Below are positions 48,541 through 58,960 of a DNA stretch of 64,000 bases, one piece after another. Source of the stretch: Eucalyptus grandis. Its lineage: Eukaryota; Streptophyta; Magnoliopsida; Myrtales; Myrtaceae. Position numbers and translations under genes: made by a program. The stretch's first letter is position 1, and each line of letters opens with the position of its first letter. The stretch spans positions 13,097,501-13,161,500 of the forward strand of contig NC_052619.1 in assembly GCF_016545825.1 (NCBI RefSeq), written 5' to 3'. A model generated the notes under the pieces. That model was not told the DNA's origin and made no database searches. It saw nothing but the letters and a program-made list of their open reading frames with translations.

Positions 48541-48541
48541 T

Positions 48542-48670
48542 AGGTCGCTATCTTGCTAATGCAAAGCTATTGTTTTTGGACTCCAAAAGCTAATTTAGGG
48601 CAAAACTCCAAAAGCACAGGTCGCTATCTTGCAAATGCAAAGTTATTGTTTTTGGACTCTAAAAACTAAT
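48542..48670 (+). repeat. Direct duplication with GCAAAGCTATTG word
   Basis: A unit containing TAGGTCGCTATCTTGC and TTGTTTTTGGACTC occurs at about 48542-48598 and 48617-48670. The continuation AATTTAGGTTGTTATCTTG lies beyond the neighbouring foldback at 49571. Confidence 0.7.
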
Positions 48671-49564
48671 AGGAAAATGTCATAAATGGTCCTTGTACTT
48701 TTACTTAATGTGCAATCCCGTCATTGAACTTTCAATTTGATCAATTTGATCCCGAATTATTGATAAATGTCCGATTTACTCCCTGAACTTTGATTTACTC
48801 AATTTAGTCCCCGAACCATTTGATAAATGTCCGATTTAATCTTTCCGTTACTGTTTTTCCTTTTTTTTTTTTTTTTTTTTGCTTCTTCTCTCTTCCCTCC
48901 GCCGGCCATGGCGGAGCTAGTGGAGGGAAGCTAGTGTTCGGCAATGGTCGCCCTCACCAGCATCAAGCGAGGGGCTCCCTCGCAGATTTGGCGAGGGAGC
49001 ACCCCGGCGTCGGGCGAGCCCTCGCCTACGTCCGACAAGGATGGCCCTCCCCAAATTTGGTGAGGACGCCCCTCACCCGACATTGGCGGGGCGGCCCTCG
49101 CGACACGGGGGAGGGGCTCCTCGCTCGACATAGGGGGGAGGGGCTCCCTCGCCGGATCTACGAGGGAGCCCCTCGCCCGACGCTAGCAAAGGCCGCCCTC
49201 ACCTACATCCGGCAAGGATGGGCCTCGCCAAATCTGGCAAGGACGCTCCTTGCCTGACGTCGGCAGGGGTAGCCCTCGCCCAACACCGACGAGGGCAACC
49301 CTCGTCGGACATTGGCTTTCCTCGCCATGGCGGAGGAGGGGAAGAGAAGAAGCAAAAAAAAAAAAAAAAAAAGAGGAAAAAGGAAAAACAATATCGGAAG
49401 GACTAAATCGAACATTTATCAAATAATTCATGGACCAAATTGAGCAAATAGAAAGTTCATGGACTAAATCAGACATTTATCAATAGTTCATGAACCAAAT
49501 TGAAAGTTCAAGGATGAGATTGCATATTAAATAAAAATACAGAGACCATTTATAACATTTTCCC
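48671..49564. mobile_element. Foldback element, long TIRs, 8-bp target duplication
   Basis: Long inverted arms (48671-48845 and 49385-49564) pair: left GGAAAATGTCATAAATGGTC, complement of right GGAAAATGTTATAAATGGTC. AAACTAAT flanks both sides (48663-48670 and 49565-49572). Between the arms are a poly(T) tract, a GC-rich core with GGCGAGGG words (48898-49345) and a poly(A)-rich tract. The 8-bp duplication suggests hAT-like mobilisation. No transposase. Confidence 0.85.
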
Positions 49565-49627
49565 AAACTAATTTAGGTTGTTATCTTGTAAATGCACAGC
49601 TATTGCTCTTCTGCAACACGCTTTCGT

Positions 49628-49681
49628 CTTTACTCATGTGGTCATCTTGACCTCGTTTTTACTCATTTGGTCATCCTGACC
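49628..49681 (+). repeat. Tandem repeat in the A9 promoter
   Basis: A unit of about 26 bp, TTTACTCATGTGGTCATCTT then GACC, occurs twice just upstream of the A9 TATA box. Confidence 0.8.
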
Positions 49682-49694
49682 ACCAGTGATTGTG

Positions 49695-49703
49695 TATAAA
49701 TAG
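49695..49703 (+). promoter_or_regulatory. TATA box of A9
   Basis: TATAAATAG is followed by a (CT)n tract at 49734-49753 and the CTCAAGCTCC leader. The 5'-UTR intron present in A7 and A12 is deleted here, so the leader runs directly to the ATG. Confidence 0.7.
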
Positions 49704-49810
49704 ATTGCAACGATAGTTCAAAGTATCAAACGATCTCTCTCTCTCTCTCTCTCCCTCTCAAGCTCCTAAAAGTGTGCTCATAGTTTCCCTCCTTAGCTTT
49801 GAGGCAAGGC

Positions 49811-52193
49811 ATGGTTGAGGATAACGATAGTGGGATTCAGCAGATTCAACTGCTTAATGGATTTGAGGATTTATATGGTGGAGTCATTCTGGAGATCAAG
49901 GAGGATATGGATGCTGATGTGTTTGGCCCCTTGCTCCGAGCTTCAACATCAAGCTGGAAACTACAGGTGATGAAACTTCTATTTTATCGATCTTGTCAAT
50001 TTATTTATTTTTTCCAATTTGTGCCGGTCTGGCCACTCGGGAGGATCCTGGACCTTTCATTGGGGGTTTACCAGCCTAGTATGCTAAGATAAGGTAGTGA
50101 CCTCCCTTCAGGTGGGATCCCAGCGTTAGAAGCACTGTGGCTAGAGAGCCTAGTGAGGCCTTTATCCCGTGTTCCTTCCCCTCATTTGCCTGTAAATGGC
50201 TTGTGGGAGGAAGGCACTTTGGAATGGCCTGTTCAGGGTGAAGCAATTTAAAGACCTGCTCAGGTCTAAGAATACCACTATTTTGCACTGTATTTCTTAT
50301 CGGGTATCTTTTGGTTGCAGGGGAAGAAGGATGTCTGGCTCAAATTGCCCTGGGAGTATTCACATCTTGTCGACATTATAGTAAAGGTACATATTAGAGG
50401 TGTCAAAATAAATCTAAAACCCATTCTTTAACTATTTTTAATAGGCTAGATTGTAAATTTCTTTTTTTATTTTTGGGTCTGAGGTTAGATCGTAAATGAA
50501 TTGGCTAAAATATTAGAAACGGGGTGAAATGGGTCCAAAAAAACAGGCCCTTTAGCAGGATTGGGAGTACGTCCATTTCAAACCCTTGACTACCTAACCC
50601 AAAAAGATCAAAATCCCCCTTCTCCTTCGGCCTTCTTAAAAACATCCTTGGAGTTGAACGCTCTTCTTGGATGCTCGACCCCGGCATGGACGGCATCGAC
50701 CCCGACCCCTCCGACTTCGGTTGCTCCGTCGCCCTCAACATGATCCCATCGGCGACATCTTCGACGCCTCTCCCGCCGGCGACATCGACCGGCGCCAACG
50801 TGCGGTCGCAGAGTCCTCGGCCTCCCCCACTTCGCCGCCGCAGAGACCGGCCTCGTTCCAGGCGACGGGAGTTCAATAAATGGGTGGATTTAGGTCGAAA
50901 TAACCCGTCCACTATATATGTCCCCGAGAGATTTAGTTCGCTTGTTAAATCCGTTTCTAGCAGAAATTTTTGCAGATTTAGGTATGATTGAAGGTTCTAA
51001 TTTGGCAGGAAGGATTCAAGCGCCACCATGCCGAAGCAAGTCGCTTGATGCTTGTCTGCTGGCTTCCTGAGATCCCTCATACTGTTGCCATGGATGCTTC
51101 ACGGATGGTCGGCGTTGCTGCTTTTGTGTTGAATGATAGAAGAGAGGTATCTGTTCACTCTGCTTTATCTTGTTTTCAGCGTGATTCTACTGCAACTAGA
51201 CGCACAATGCTTTAAAGAATTTAAAAACTTTGTCCCCCTTTCTAGGTGCTTGTAGTCCAAGAGCGTAATGGAATGTTCCAAGATACGGGTGTGTGGAAAC
51301 TCCCCACTGGAGTTCTGAATGAGGTGAGTATGTTAAAGATATCGGGTGCTGCATAAGAAGTATCGATGCATATTGCAATGGTTTGACTGTGACTCTATCC
51401 TCGTAGGGTGAGTATATATGTCATGCGGTTGTCAAGGAAGTTAAGGAAGAGATGGGAGTAAGTAATGAGTTTTATGTCGTGTATAAAACTTAATTCTCTA
51501 AGGCATTTCACTTGAGAATTCCAAGTAAAGCCTTATTCTTTTACGCTCTACAGGTAGACACTAAATTCGTGGAAGTCCTCTGTTTCAGGTAGAGAAAATC
51601 CTCAATCTTTAGTATGTTTTGGTCTTCATTTAGATTTCTGCTTTTAGCCTTCTGATGTTCAAATTTGCTTTCGCTTTTCTCACATTCTATCTCTTATGTT
51701 CTGTCACAGACAAAGCCACAAATCATTCTTCACGAAGTCAGATTTGTTCTTCCTTTGTGTGCTTCAGCCAGAATCTGCTGCAATTGAGTTACAGAATGTA
51801 GAGACCGAGGCAGCAAAGGTAAATTGCACACTTGCATATCTTCTTGATTTTAGAGACTTCGCTGGATATCTGTTGGTTCTTTCTTTGGCCAAATTTATGA
51901 ACTGAACTGGATATATTTTATTTTGATTATAGTGGATGCCAATTGAGGAGTACGCAGCACAACCTTTCATCGTTGAAAACAAGCAATTCAATTTTATGGC
52001 GAACATATGCTTGGCAAAGGCTGATCATTGCTACCCGGGTTCTGCTGTTTTGGCCACAACTGCTGGGGTGGCAGAAGGACTTCCATCTAATGCAATAACC
52101 CCGAAATTGAGGAGAACTTGGCAAGTTGCGTGTAATTCCTGGATTGTGATGCGGAACTTCTTCCTTGGACCCAGGCCTACTGGGCCGTGTTGA
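49811..52193 (+). CDS. Nudix hydrolase copy A9, altered box and shifted C-terminus
   Basis: Exons: 49811-49966, 50321-50386, 51009-51146, 51246-51323, 51407-51457, 51554-51588, 51710-51818 and 51933-52193 (297 codons plus stop), all with GT-AG borders. It starts MVEDNDSGIQQIQLLNGFED and has GKKDVWLKLPWEYSHLVDII and EGFKRHHAEASRLMLVCWLP. The Nudix box is G-x5-E-x7-KEVKEEMG: the first glutamate is kept but R is K (codon 51434). The same one-base loss as in A7 (here 52065-52072) gives the [11 protein letters not shown] tail. Intron 4 is only 99 bp against 612 in A7. Intron 1 carries a 245-bp insertion. The closest relative is A7. Confidence 0.8.
50023..50267. mobile_element. Unidentified 245-bp insertion in A9 intron 1
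   Basis: Compared with A7 (TTTGTAAGAATACC near 40280), A9 has extra DNA between TTTGT and AAGAATACC. It starts GCCGGTCTGGCCACTCGGGA and ends GACCTGCTCAGGTCT. It is less AT-rich than the intron. I see no TIR, poly(A) or clear target duplication, so the type is unknown. Confidence 0.65.
50671..50845 (+). pseudogene. Captured ankyrin-protein first exon (copy 3), in A9 intron
   Basis: [20 protein letters not shown] is followed by the shared frameshift, then [14 protein letters not shown] further deletion removes the LLETG part. It lies in the same intron as copy 1. Confidence 0.7.
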
Positions 52194-53460
52194 TCCCCAC
52201 CGCCGATTTTGTGGGCCGCACATGTAGGCTAGGCAAGAATTTTCCGGTTGCGATGTCGCATGGTCTTTTGCTTCTTGTTTTTTGGAGATATAGGGGCTCA
52301 TTGTTTTTCCCATCTTCAATTCGTAGACTGAAATCTTGTGTTTGCCTGTGTTGCCGATGTCTGGGCTTTTTCAGCCCTTGGAATGGTGTAAATGATGGTT
52401 TGTCTATAGTTTCCCAACAGATTTTTACTGTGCTAAGGCTGTTCTCTTGTGTTTGCCTGTGTTGCCGATGTCTGGGCTTTTAGTCTCCTTTTGTGTTTCA
52501 AGCTCGCGCCTGGGGCACGTGTGCATGTCGAGCAAGTGTGCCCGCCCGTGAGCACGGAAGGAACGGGACTCGTTTTGAGTTTGTAAGGGCACTGGTTGGG
52601 CCACCCAGCGCGGCAGTATCGGAAGCATTATTCATGGGGAAGGTTGGAGATGAGATTGGGGACGAGTTGTTTATGATGATGAGTAAGGAGAGATGGTTCA
52701 AATGGCGGTGGTAACTAATAGTTGTAGATATCTTAGGTCCACTAGTAATAAATCATCTAAGTTGCCTTCAGATCAATTATGACCATTATCTCATTCTTTG
52801 AATAGGTCTATGATCCTCTTATTGCACAATTAACGATGACCTTGACTAATTAATTCAGGAGTATCCTTTAGATATATTTATTTTTAGATGATCCAATATT
52901 TGCCATGGCCCACACACGTGGCAAACCATAAGTGCATGGAAGCCGACTTTTCCCAGGATCAACTCCTGGACGGCGTTAAGGACGGTTTGAACTTTGAAGC
53001 GTCGGGGGAGAGGAAAATGTGGGAGAGAAACAAGAGTGTTTGGATGGGGATATAAAAAGGTTTCTCTTTACCCTGGTATTCATTTATAAGGCAATTTTAA
53101 GATAGAACGCGAAGCAAGTTAGTTCCCTATTCAGAGGATATAGCACCTTGCAGCATCATGTTACTATTAGCTAAATTTGGTCTTCAGGCCTCAAAAGCTC
53201 CTCTTGATTTCCTAATAATTTTTTAAAAGAAACTATTAGGACAAAAGTTCCCCTTGATTTCCTAATAAATTTTAGCATGTTTGCTTTATTTAGACGGGTG
53301 CCCAACATGCAGATGAAAAAATCACTTATTCCCGTTGGTTTTCAGGAAAAGAAAAATTTTATTCTCTGACGCGAGCTAGCGGTGCAACAAAACCAGGCTT
53401 TTAAGAAATATAACAGAATAATTGCATTAATTTTAAACTTTTGAGGGACATCATCTTTAC
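52194..53460 (+). other. 3' flank of A9 with the conserved frame fragment
   Basis: It parallels 43471-44990. The frame fragment at about 52553-52714 reads VGPPSAAVSEALFMGKVGDE then IGDELFMMMSKERWFKWRW and stop. A short word, TGTGTTTGCCTGTGTTGCCG, is repeated at 52336 and 52448. 53270-53400 contains displaced pieces of the B intron. Confidence 0.5.
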
Positions 53461-54425
53461 CTGAATGCTAGGACTTCATTGAATTCAGTGTCTATCTGAA
53501 TTGAAAAAAAGAAGAAGAAAACAATACATCTGATGCAACATTAATTATCGGTGAAGAAAAAAATCACTTATTTTCTCATCCCTCATCAACAGGTACTCAC
53601 CTCATCCAGTCAGGAGCTTCCAGATGCCCGTGCGTTCAAATTTCCTGCCTTTCTCAATAACCACAAGCACCTGGAAAGAGAAGAAAACGTCTCGACTTCG
53701 AAACTGCCAAGTCATGCTGTAATCTTACCAGAAACCAGGCATCTGGAAAGAACGAACTTGCACTCATATGTTTTGGCTTATGAGTTATGAAGGTCTAAGT
53801 AAGGCCTTTGTCCATTCCTTCCTCTAATTTGACTGTCTAAGAGTAGCCGAAAGAAACAATCCAACGAATGACATTGAGGGTTCACAGTTATCTCTCCTTT
53901 TTCATACAGACCAAAAGCAGCAATAGCCACCTTAAGCAAAGCACCTGCCTGTACCTAAATCCCTCCTGCCCAGTTCTCACAAAAACAAAAATCATGAGAA
54001 CACTTGATACATTATGAAATTGCTAGCTAATGCTGCATAGGAAGCATGTCCAGGGAATAGATCTATCATAAGGCAAGCTACCCGAATATGTTTTGTTCCA
54101 TGAAGAACCGTATGTGCCTTAACTACTGACTTGACAAGGCCACTTTGATCCACACGCCTCTCCTCTTCTGTGACTCATGATAACTAACAAGGCATAAGAC
54201 ACACATAGATCAACAAATGACATCTGAACGAAAACAATGAAGAGAGGATCAAATTTGTTACCAATTCTCTCCATTTGGAAATTGAAGCTCTGAGCTTATC
54301 GATGAAGTCACAAGTATCCATAGGCTCCTGGATTTCAACTTCAACTCCATCATAGCCAGCATCTTCCCAGCTAAGTAATTCTTGATCCTCACTACTTGCA
54401 GTCTTATCTTGCTTGTCTGCTGACT
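53461..54425 (-). pseudogene. Nudix lineage B pseudogene B3 (antisense)
   Basis: Duplicate of B2 on the minus strand: exon 1 remnant near 54245-54425 (WEDAGYDGVEVEIQEPMDTC), second exon near 54075-54170, truncated exon 4 near 53905-53960 (single copy of the 24-bp unit doubled in B2), exon 5 at 53601-53670 with 8 bp lost, and exon 7 at 53461-53495. The Nudix-box exon and exon 8 are deleted. Confidence 0.8.
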
Positions 54426-54735
54426 TGACATGCTTATGATATCAAAATTGATATTCTAAGAGATAAAAACAGAATACACTGAGAATCACAATTCACCAGC
54501 TAAAATTATAGCAAAAGACTAACCATAAGCACCAAATACAACGGTGAAGACTTGGACCAAACATTCACCGCAAGAGGTGGCATTGGCAATTCTGGAACAA
54601 AGTGATAAAGAGACCATGTATAATGGACCAAAAAGGACTATTCTCTTAACTTTACCAAGCGAAGTATTAATACATCTAAACTTTTTGGTAATCTAGGAGT
54701 CACTTCTGTTTTGGCTTCTGTTTTTCCTTCCCTCC
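54426..54735 (-). other. Inverted B leader
   Basis: Near-identical to 46191-46480. At about 54736 it joins directly to the ankyrin fragment, a breakpoint different from that at 46515. Confidence 0.6.
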
Positions 54736-54745
54736 CTACCCCGAC

Positions 54746-54910
54746 ATGGATGGCATCGACCCCTACCCCGACGACTTCGGTTGCTCCGTCTCCCTCAGCA
54801 GCATCTCTTCGGCTACATCTTCGAGGCCTCTCACCCCAGCGACATCAACCGTCTCAAGTACCTCCTCGAGACCGGCGCCAACGTCAAGGCCCGGGACCGG
54901 TGGGCTTGAG
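54746..54910 (+). pseudogene. Captured ankyrin-protein first exon (copy 4)
   Basis: [20 protein letters not shown], shared frameshift, then [20 protein letters not shown] and [12 protein letters not shown] plus stop in the second frame. Confidence 0.7.
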
Positions 54911-55060
54911 CCTCACCAACGTTCAATATGTTTTCCTTGGCTAAGAATTAGCTCTGTTCCCTGAGAGATTTAGTTCAACTCGATGGTCCATGCTTGTTAA
55001 ATCTCTTTCTAGCAGAAAGTTTGGTAGGATTATGTATGATAGACGTTCCTAATTTGGCAG

Positions 55061-56278
55061 GAAGGATTCAAGTACCATCATGCCGAACCAAGTCACTTGA
55101 TTCTTGTCTGCTGGCTTCTTGAGACCCCCGATACCGTTGCTGTGAATGCTTCACGTAGGGTCAGCGTTGGTGCTTTCGTCTTGAATGATAAAGAGAGGTA
55201 ACTTTCTGCCTTGCCATTGTCCTATTTCTTGCACTCGCTCTTTTAAGATTATCTAATAAGAAGATGCAAAGAGATAGAAATGCAACATGTGATCTGTTCA
55301 TTCGGTAGTTCTTAGAAGTTCGGAGTCATACTCTAGCACCAGCATTATGGGTGCACATGACAACATTTCTATTTCAAATAACTATTTCTTTTTAGAAAGA
55401 GTTTTTTTTTCTATTTCTACTCTGGGAACAATTTTGACTAAAATAAGGTGTTTAGTAATTATACAAAATTTATATTTTTGAAATAAAAAAAATAAAAATA
55501 CGTTTGGTAAAAATTTATAATTTTTTGTATTTATTTGTTTTTTTCTTCTTACTCACGGATTGTCGACCATCGCCCACCGCCGAACAACTGCTGCACGATG
55601 GCTGCCCGCCACCGCATGATGCCGCACGACCGCCGCACGACCGCCGACCGTCACCACCGACCGCCAATGAGTGTGGGCGCGATCTTGCGCCGCCGGTTGG
55701 CGACGATAGCCAGCAGTCATGTATCGAGGCGGCGGTCGTGCGGCAGTTGGCGACAACAGGCTGCCTGTCCATGCGGTAGTTCTTGATTTTGCTTGAAGTA
55801 TGAGGACTTTTTACCAATTAAATCTTTGCTTGGGCTGTCTTGTACGATGCTGGGCATTGTGCTTTAATCTTGCGTTCTTGCTCATGCGTGCTAAACAATG
55901 AATGGAGTAAAATTTAATGTATAATTTATTAAGCACATCAACGATGAGAGACTGCACTAGATATCTGTTTGGATCTACCCATTTAGTAGCGGTGTTCAAA
56001 GATCGGTTCTTTCTTTGGCCAAATTAATGACTTGAACTGGATATATTTTATTTTGATTAAAGTGGATGCCAATTGAGGAGTACGCATCACAACCTTTCGT
56101 TGTTGAAAACAAGCAATTCAATTTCATGGCAAATATATGCTTGGCAAAGACTCATCATTACTACCCGCGTTCTACTGTTTTGGCCACAACTGCTCGGGTG
56201 GCAGAAGGACTTCCGTCTACTGCAATAACACCCCGAAATTGAGGAGAACTTGACAAGTTGTGTGTAATTCCTAGATTG
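55061..56278 (+). pseudogene. Nudix copy A10: exon 4 and last exon only
   Basis: Exon 4 (55061-55197) reads [20 protein letters not shown] but lost one A before its donor. Exons 5-8 are missing: intron 4 runs into a repeat insert (55345-55775), which is followed directly by intron 8 at about 55781. The last exon (56064-56278) starts [19 protein letters not shown] and has the A7/A9-type frameshift plus an extra C. Not functional. Confidence 0.8.
55345..55775. mobile_element. Foldback-like insert with CACGACCG core inside A10
   Basis: Same insert and same left junction (AGCACC then CATTAT/ACACTAC) as at 48184 in A8. The core is of GCACGACCGCCGCACGACCG type (55590-55750). Its right side is fused to Nudix intron 8. 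Confidence 0.55.
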
Positions 56279-56302
56279 TGATGCGGAATTTCTTTCTTGG
56301 AC

Positions 56303-57188
56303 CTAGAGGTGTCAAAATGAGTCTTAGACCCATTTATGGCCCATTTAAATCATAAATGGGTCATATATGGGTCACTTATTTTTGACAAAAAATAGTTAAA
56401 TGGGTTTACTTTGATAGGTGAGTTTTAAGTGGGTCTTAAGAGAGAAACTCTCTTCTCTTTTTAACTTTACAAAAATAATTTTTATAAATACTGAAATTAT
56501 AATTATTTTTTTATTTTAATTTTCTTTTCTTTTTTTCTTTTTTTTTCTTGTTCTTTTCTTTTCTTTCTTCCTTTTTTTTTTTCTTTCTTCTTCCTCTTGT
56601 TGTCGGCACGACAATGGTCGGCCGACGCCGGCGAGCCTCGAACTCGGTGATGTCGGGCCGGCTCGAGCTCGCCGGATCTAGCGAGGCGAGGCCTCGCGGC
56701 AATCGCGCAGGCTCGAACCTTGCCGTGCCCGGCGAGGCTTGAACCTCACCAATCCGGTGAGACTCGAACTCACCGGTGTCGGGCGGGTTCGAGCCTCACA
56801 GTCCGGCGAGGCGAGCTCGAGCCTCGCCCAACGCCGGTGAGCCTCGCAGATCGGTGAGGCGAGCTCGAGCTTGCCCTGACGCTGGCGAGGCTTGAGCTCG
56901 CCAAATCTAGTGAGGCGGAGGCCTCGCCGATGTCTAGCGAGGCTCGAGCCTCGCCACATCCGACAGAGGCGAGCTCGAGCTTGCCCGTTAGGGGCGAGAC
57001 TCAAGCTCGTTGGATCTAGCAAGGCTCGAAGAACCAAAAAAGAAAAAAAGAAAATTATATTTTAAAAATTAATTTTAAAAAATAAAATAATTAATATTTG
57101 ATTTTTTTAAAATAATTATTTTAAAAATTATAAAAATTGTCCATTAAATTTATGTTGTATAAAACTATTTTAGAAATTCAATTTTAAA

Positions 57189-57233
<45 letters not shown>

Positions 57234-57456
57234 AAGTAAGCTTGGAAGTTTTTAGTAATATAATCTTTAAAAAAAAACATAAGAATAAGTTTTCCTAAAT
57301 TTGGTTAAATATGAAAGTATTTTATTACTATGGTTGGAGTCGGTATTGGTCGGGTATGGGTCGAAAAATTTACATTAAGCTTAAATTGGTGTAAATGGGT
57401 TAATGGAGTGATTTTCAGTCGACCCATTAATGACCCGACCCAAATCCACCCAAAGC
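56303..57456. mobile_element. Repeat element with GGGTC ends and GC-rich core
   Basis: It starts AGGTGTCAAAATGAGTCTTA within the A10 3' region and ends near TGACCCGACCCAAATCCACC. A T/C tract (56515-56598), a core of GGCGAGG/CTCGAGC words (56600-57025) and A-rich DNA follow the usual pattern. A (TA)n run lies at 57193-57230. The host 3' flank resumes after 57456 (CTGATTTTGTGGACCCC). Confidence 0.6.
57193..57230. repeat. (TA)n microsatellite
   Basis: About 19 uninterrupted AT dinucleotides. Confidence 0.95.
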
Positions 57457-58500
57457 CCACCTGCTGATTTTGTGGACCCCATATGGAGGTCCGACAAACT
57501 TAGAGGTTAGGACTTTGCAATCATGAGTCACTTTTGTGTCATTTTGTAGTAGTTTTGTCGAATTCTGTTCACATAGTCTGGTTTCAAATTATGGTTTTTG
57601 GACGCAGAATCATTTCTAATATTGTGATTTCTAAAGGTTTAAATGCATCCTGTGTAAAAAATATTTTTTGTGGCTGTGCGTATGAAAAAGTCCCTGGTAG
57701 TTTTAATCCAGTATAGCTGGGATTTAGCATTCTAATGTATGAACAATCACTTCATTTCCATCACATAGCCATGTTTAGAATTGGCACTCCCCTTTTTGTC
57801 TGGTGTGGTGTTTTGGAAGGGCATTAAAGCACAAAATGAGTGGACACAGGACTGCATCAGTGAGCAAAATAATCTTGTAGGTTAGTTGCCTTTGAAATGA
57901 CGATATGTTGACCATGCTCCTTGAAGAATAAGCCACACGGAGTGATGGAAATGGAGAGAAACTCCCTCAGAGGCAATTACCTTTCGTAATACACTGAGAA
58001 AGGACACAATGTCTTATACCCTGAATACACTCCGACCACTCACTAGGCGACAGTACGCCCACCATGCTGTTTGTTTCTTGTGCACTTTTTTGCAGCAGAT
58101 GACCGAACCTTTCTTTTGTCTATCGTCCGGGTTATTGTCAAAAGTGGTCCTTCTTGCATTTTCCGTCTCCATTCTACCGTTGATTACGTTCGGACAACTT
58201 ATCAAATTGAAATGGAAAGGGGAGGACTCCTGGATTGCGAAAAAGTTAGATGTATCCACGCTCCGCTCAGTAAAGTTAAGAGAAATAGTCCTTTTCGTTC
58301 CATCATAGTAGGTCTCCTCTGTGTCACTTTGCTCCGGAACTCTCTGATTATGCCACCTCTTACACTGGATGTTTGGTCCAAGTCTTCTCAGTTAAAAGTC
58401 AGTTCTGACACTTGGTCTTCTGCTATAAATTAAGCGGGTGATTTTAATATTCCGTATACACTGCTTTATCTCTTAAGATACGCTTTTGATATCATTAACA
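57457..58500 (+). other. A 3' flank followed by B leader
   Basis: 57457-58010 matches the A4 flank (14600-15240). 58050-58450 matches the B1 leader (15410-15850). No B exons follow. The 120-codon frame at 58071-58433 is not conserved in the other leaders. Confidence 0.55.
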
Positions 58501-58509
58501 TGTCCAGTG

Positions 58510-58960
58510 GTCTGTCATCAGCTTCGGATCTATAGAACAGTCGTACCGTTGGAGATTTGCTATCCGAAAGTCACGGGTTGTTATAGAGGAGAGTATAAGT
58601 GGCATAAAGAAATTCAATCTTCTAATGATTATTGCAGGACTTCTCCTACTTGGTTATTAAGCAGTAAATTCCATGAAATTATAGTCATTAAACGGAATGG
58701 CTCCTTGTGAATAGGAAATAATATTTACTGGATGGTATAAAACATATAGATGGATTCAAATTAAATTCCCACTCCCCTCTTCCTGCATGTCTCATGAGAT
58801 TAATGTACTTATCAATAGTAATCCTTGTTCAAGTTATAAAGGAAACTGTTCGCTTCAGACTAGAGCTTGAACATCCTCTTGCGTTGGCCACCTGTAAATC
58901 AAATGATCTTTGTCAAACCAAATTCTCGTAAAGAGAATGAGAGAGAATGAGAGAGTGAGA
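58510..58960 (+). repeat. Duplicate of the A2 downstream spacer
   Basis: Matches 7400-8170, without its (TA)n run. Confidence 0.6.

Noticed and set aside
48820..49476. Frames of up to 145 codons with GEGL/ARHR repeats
   Set aside because: Core of the 48671-49564 foldback, open on both strands.
55504..55817. His/Arg-rich frames on both strands
   Set aside because: They derive from CACGACCG tandem words in a foldback-like insert.
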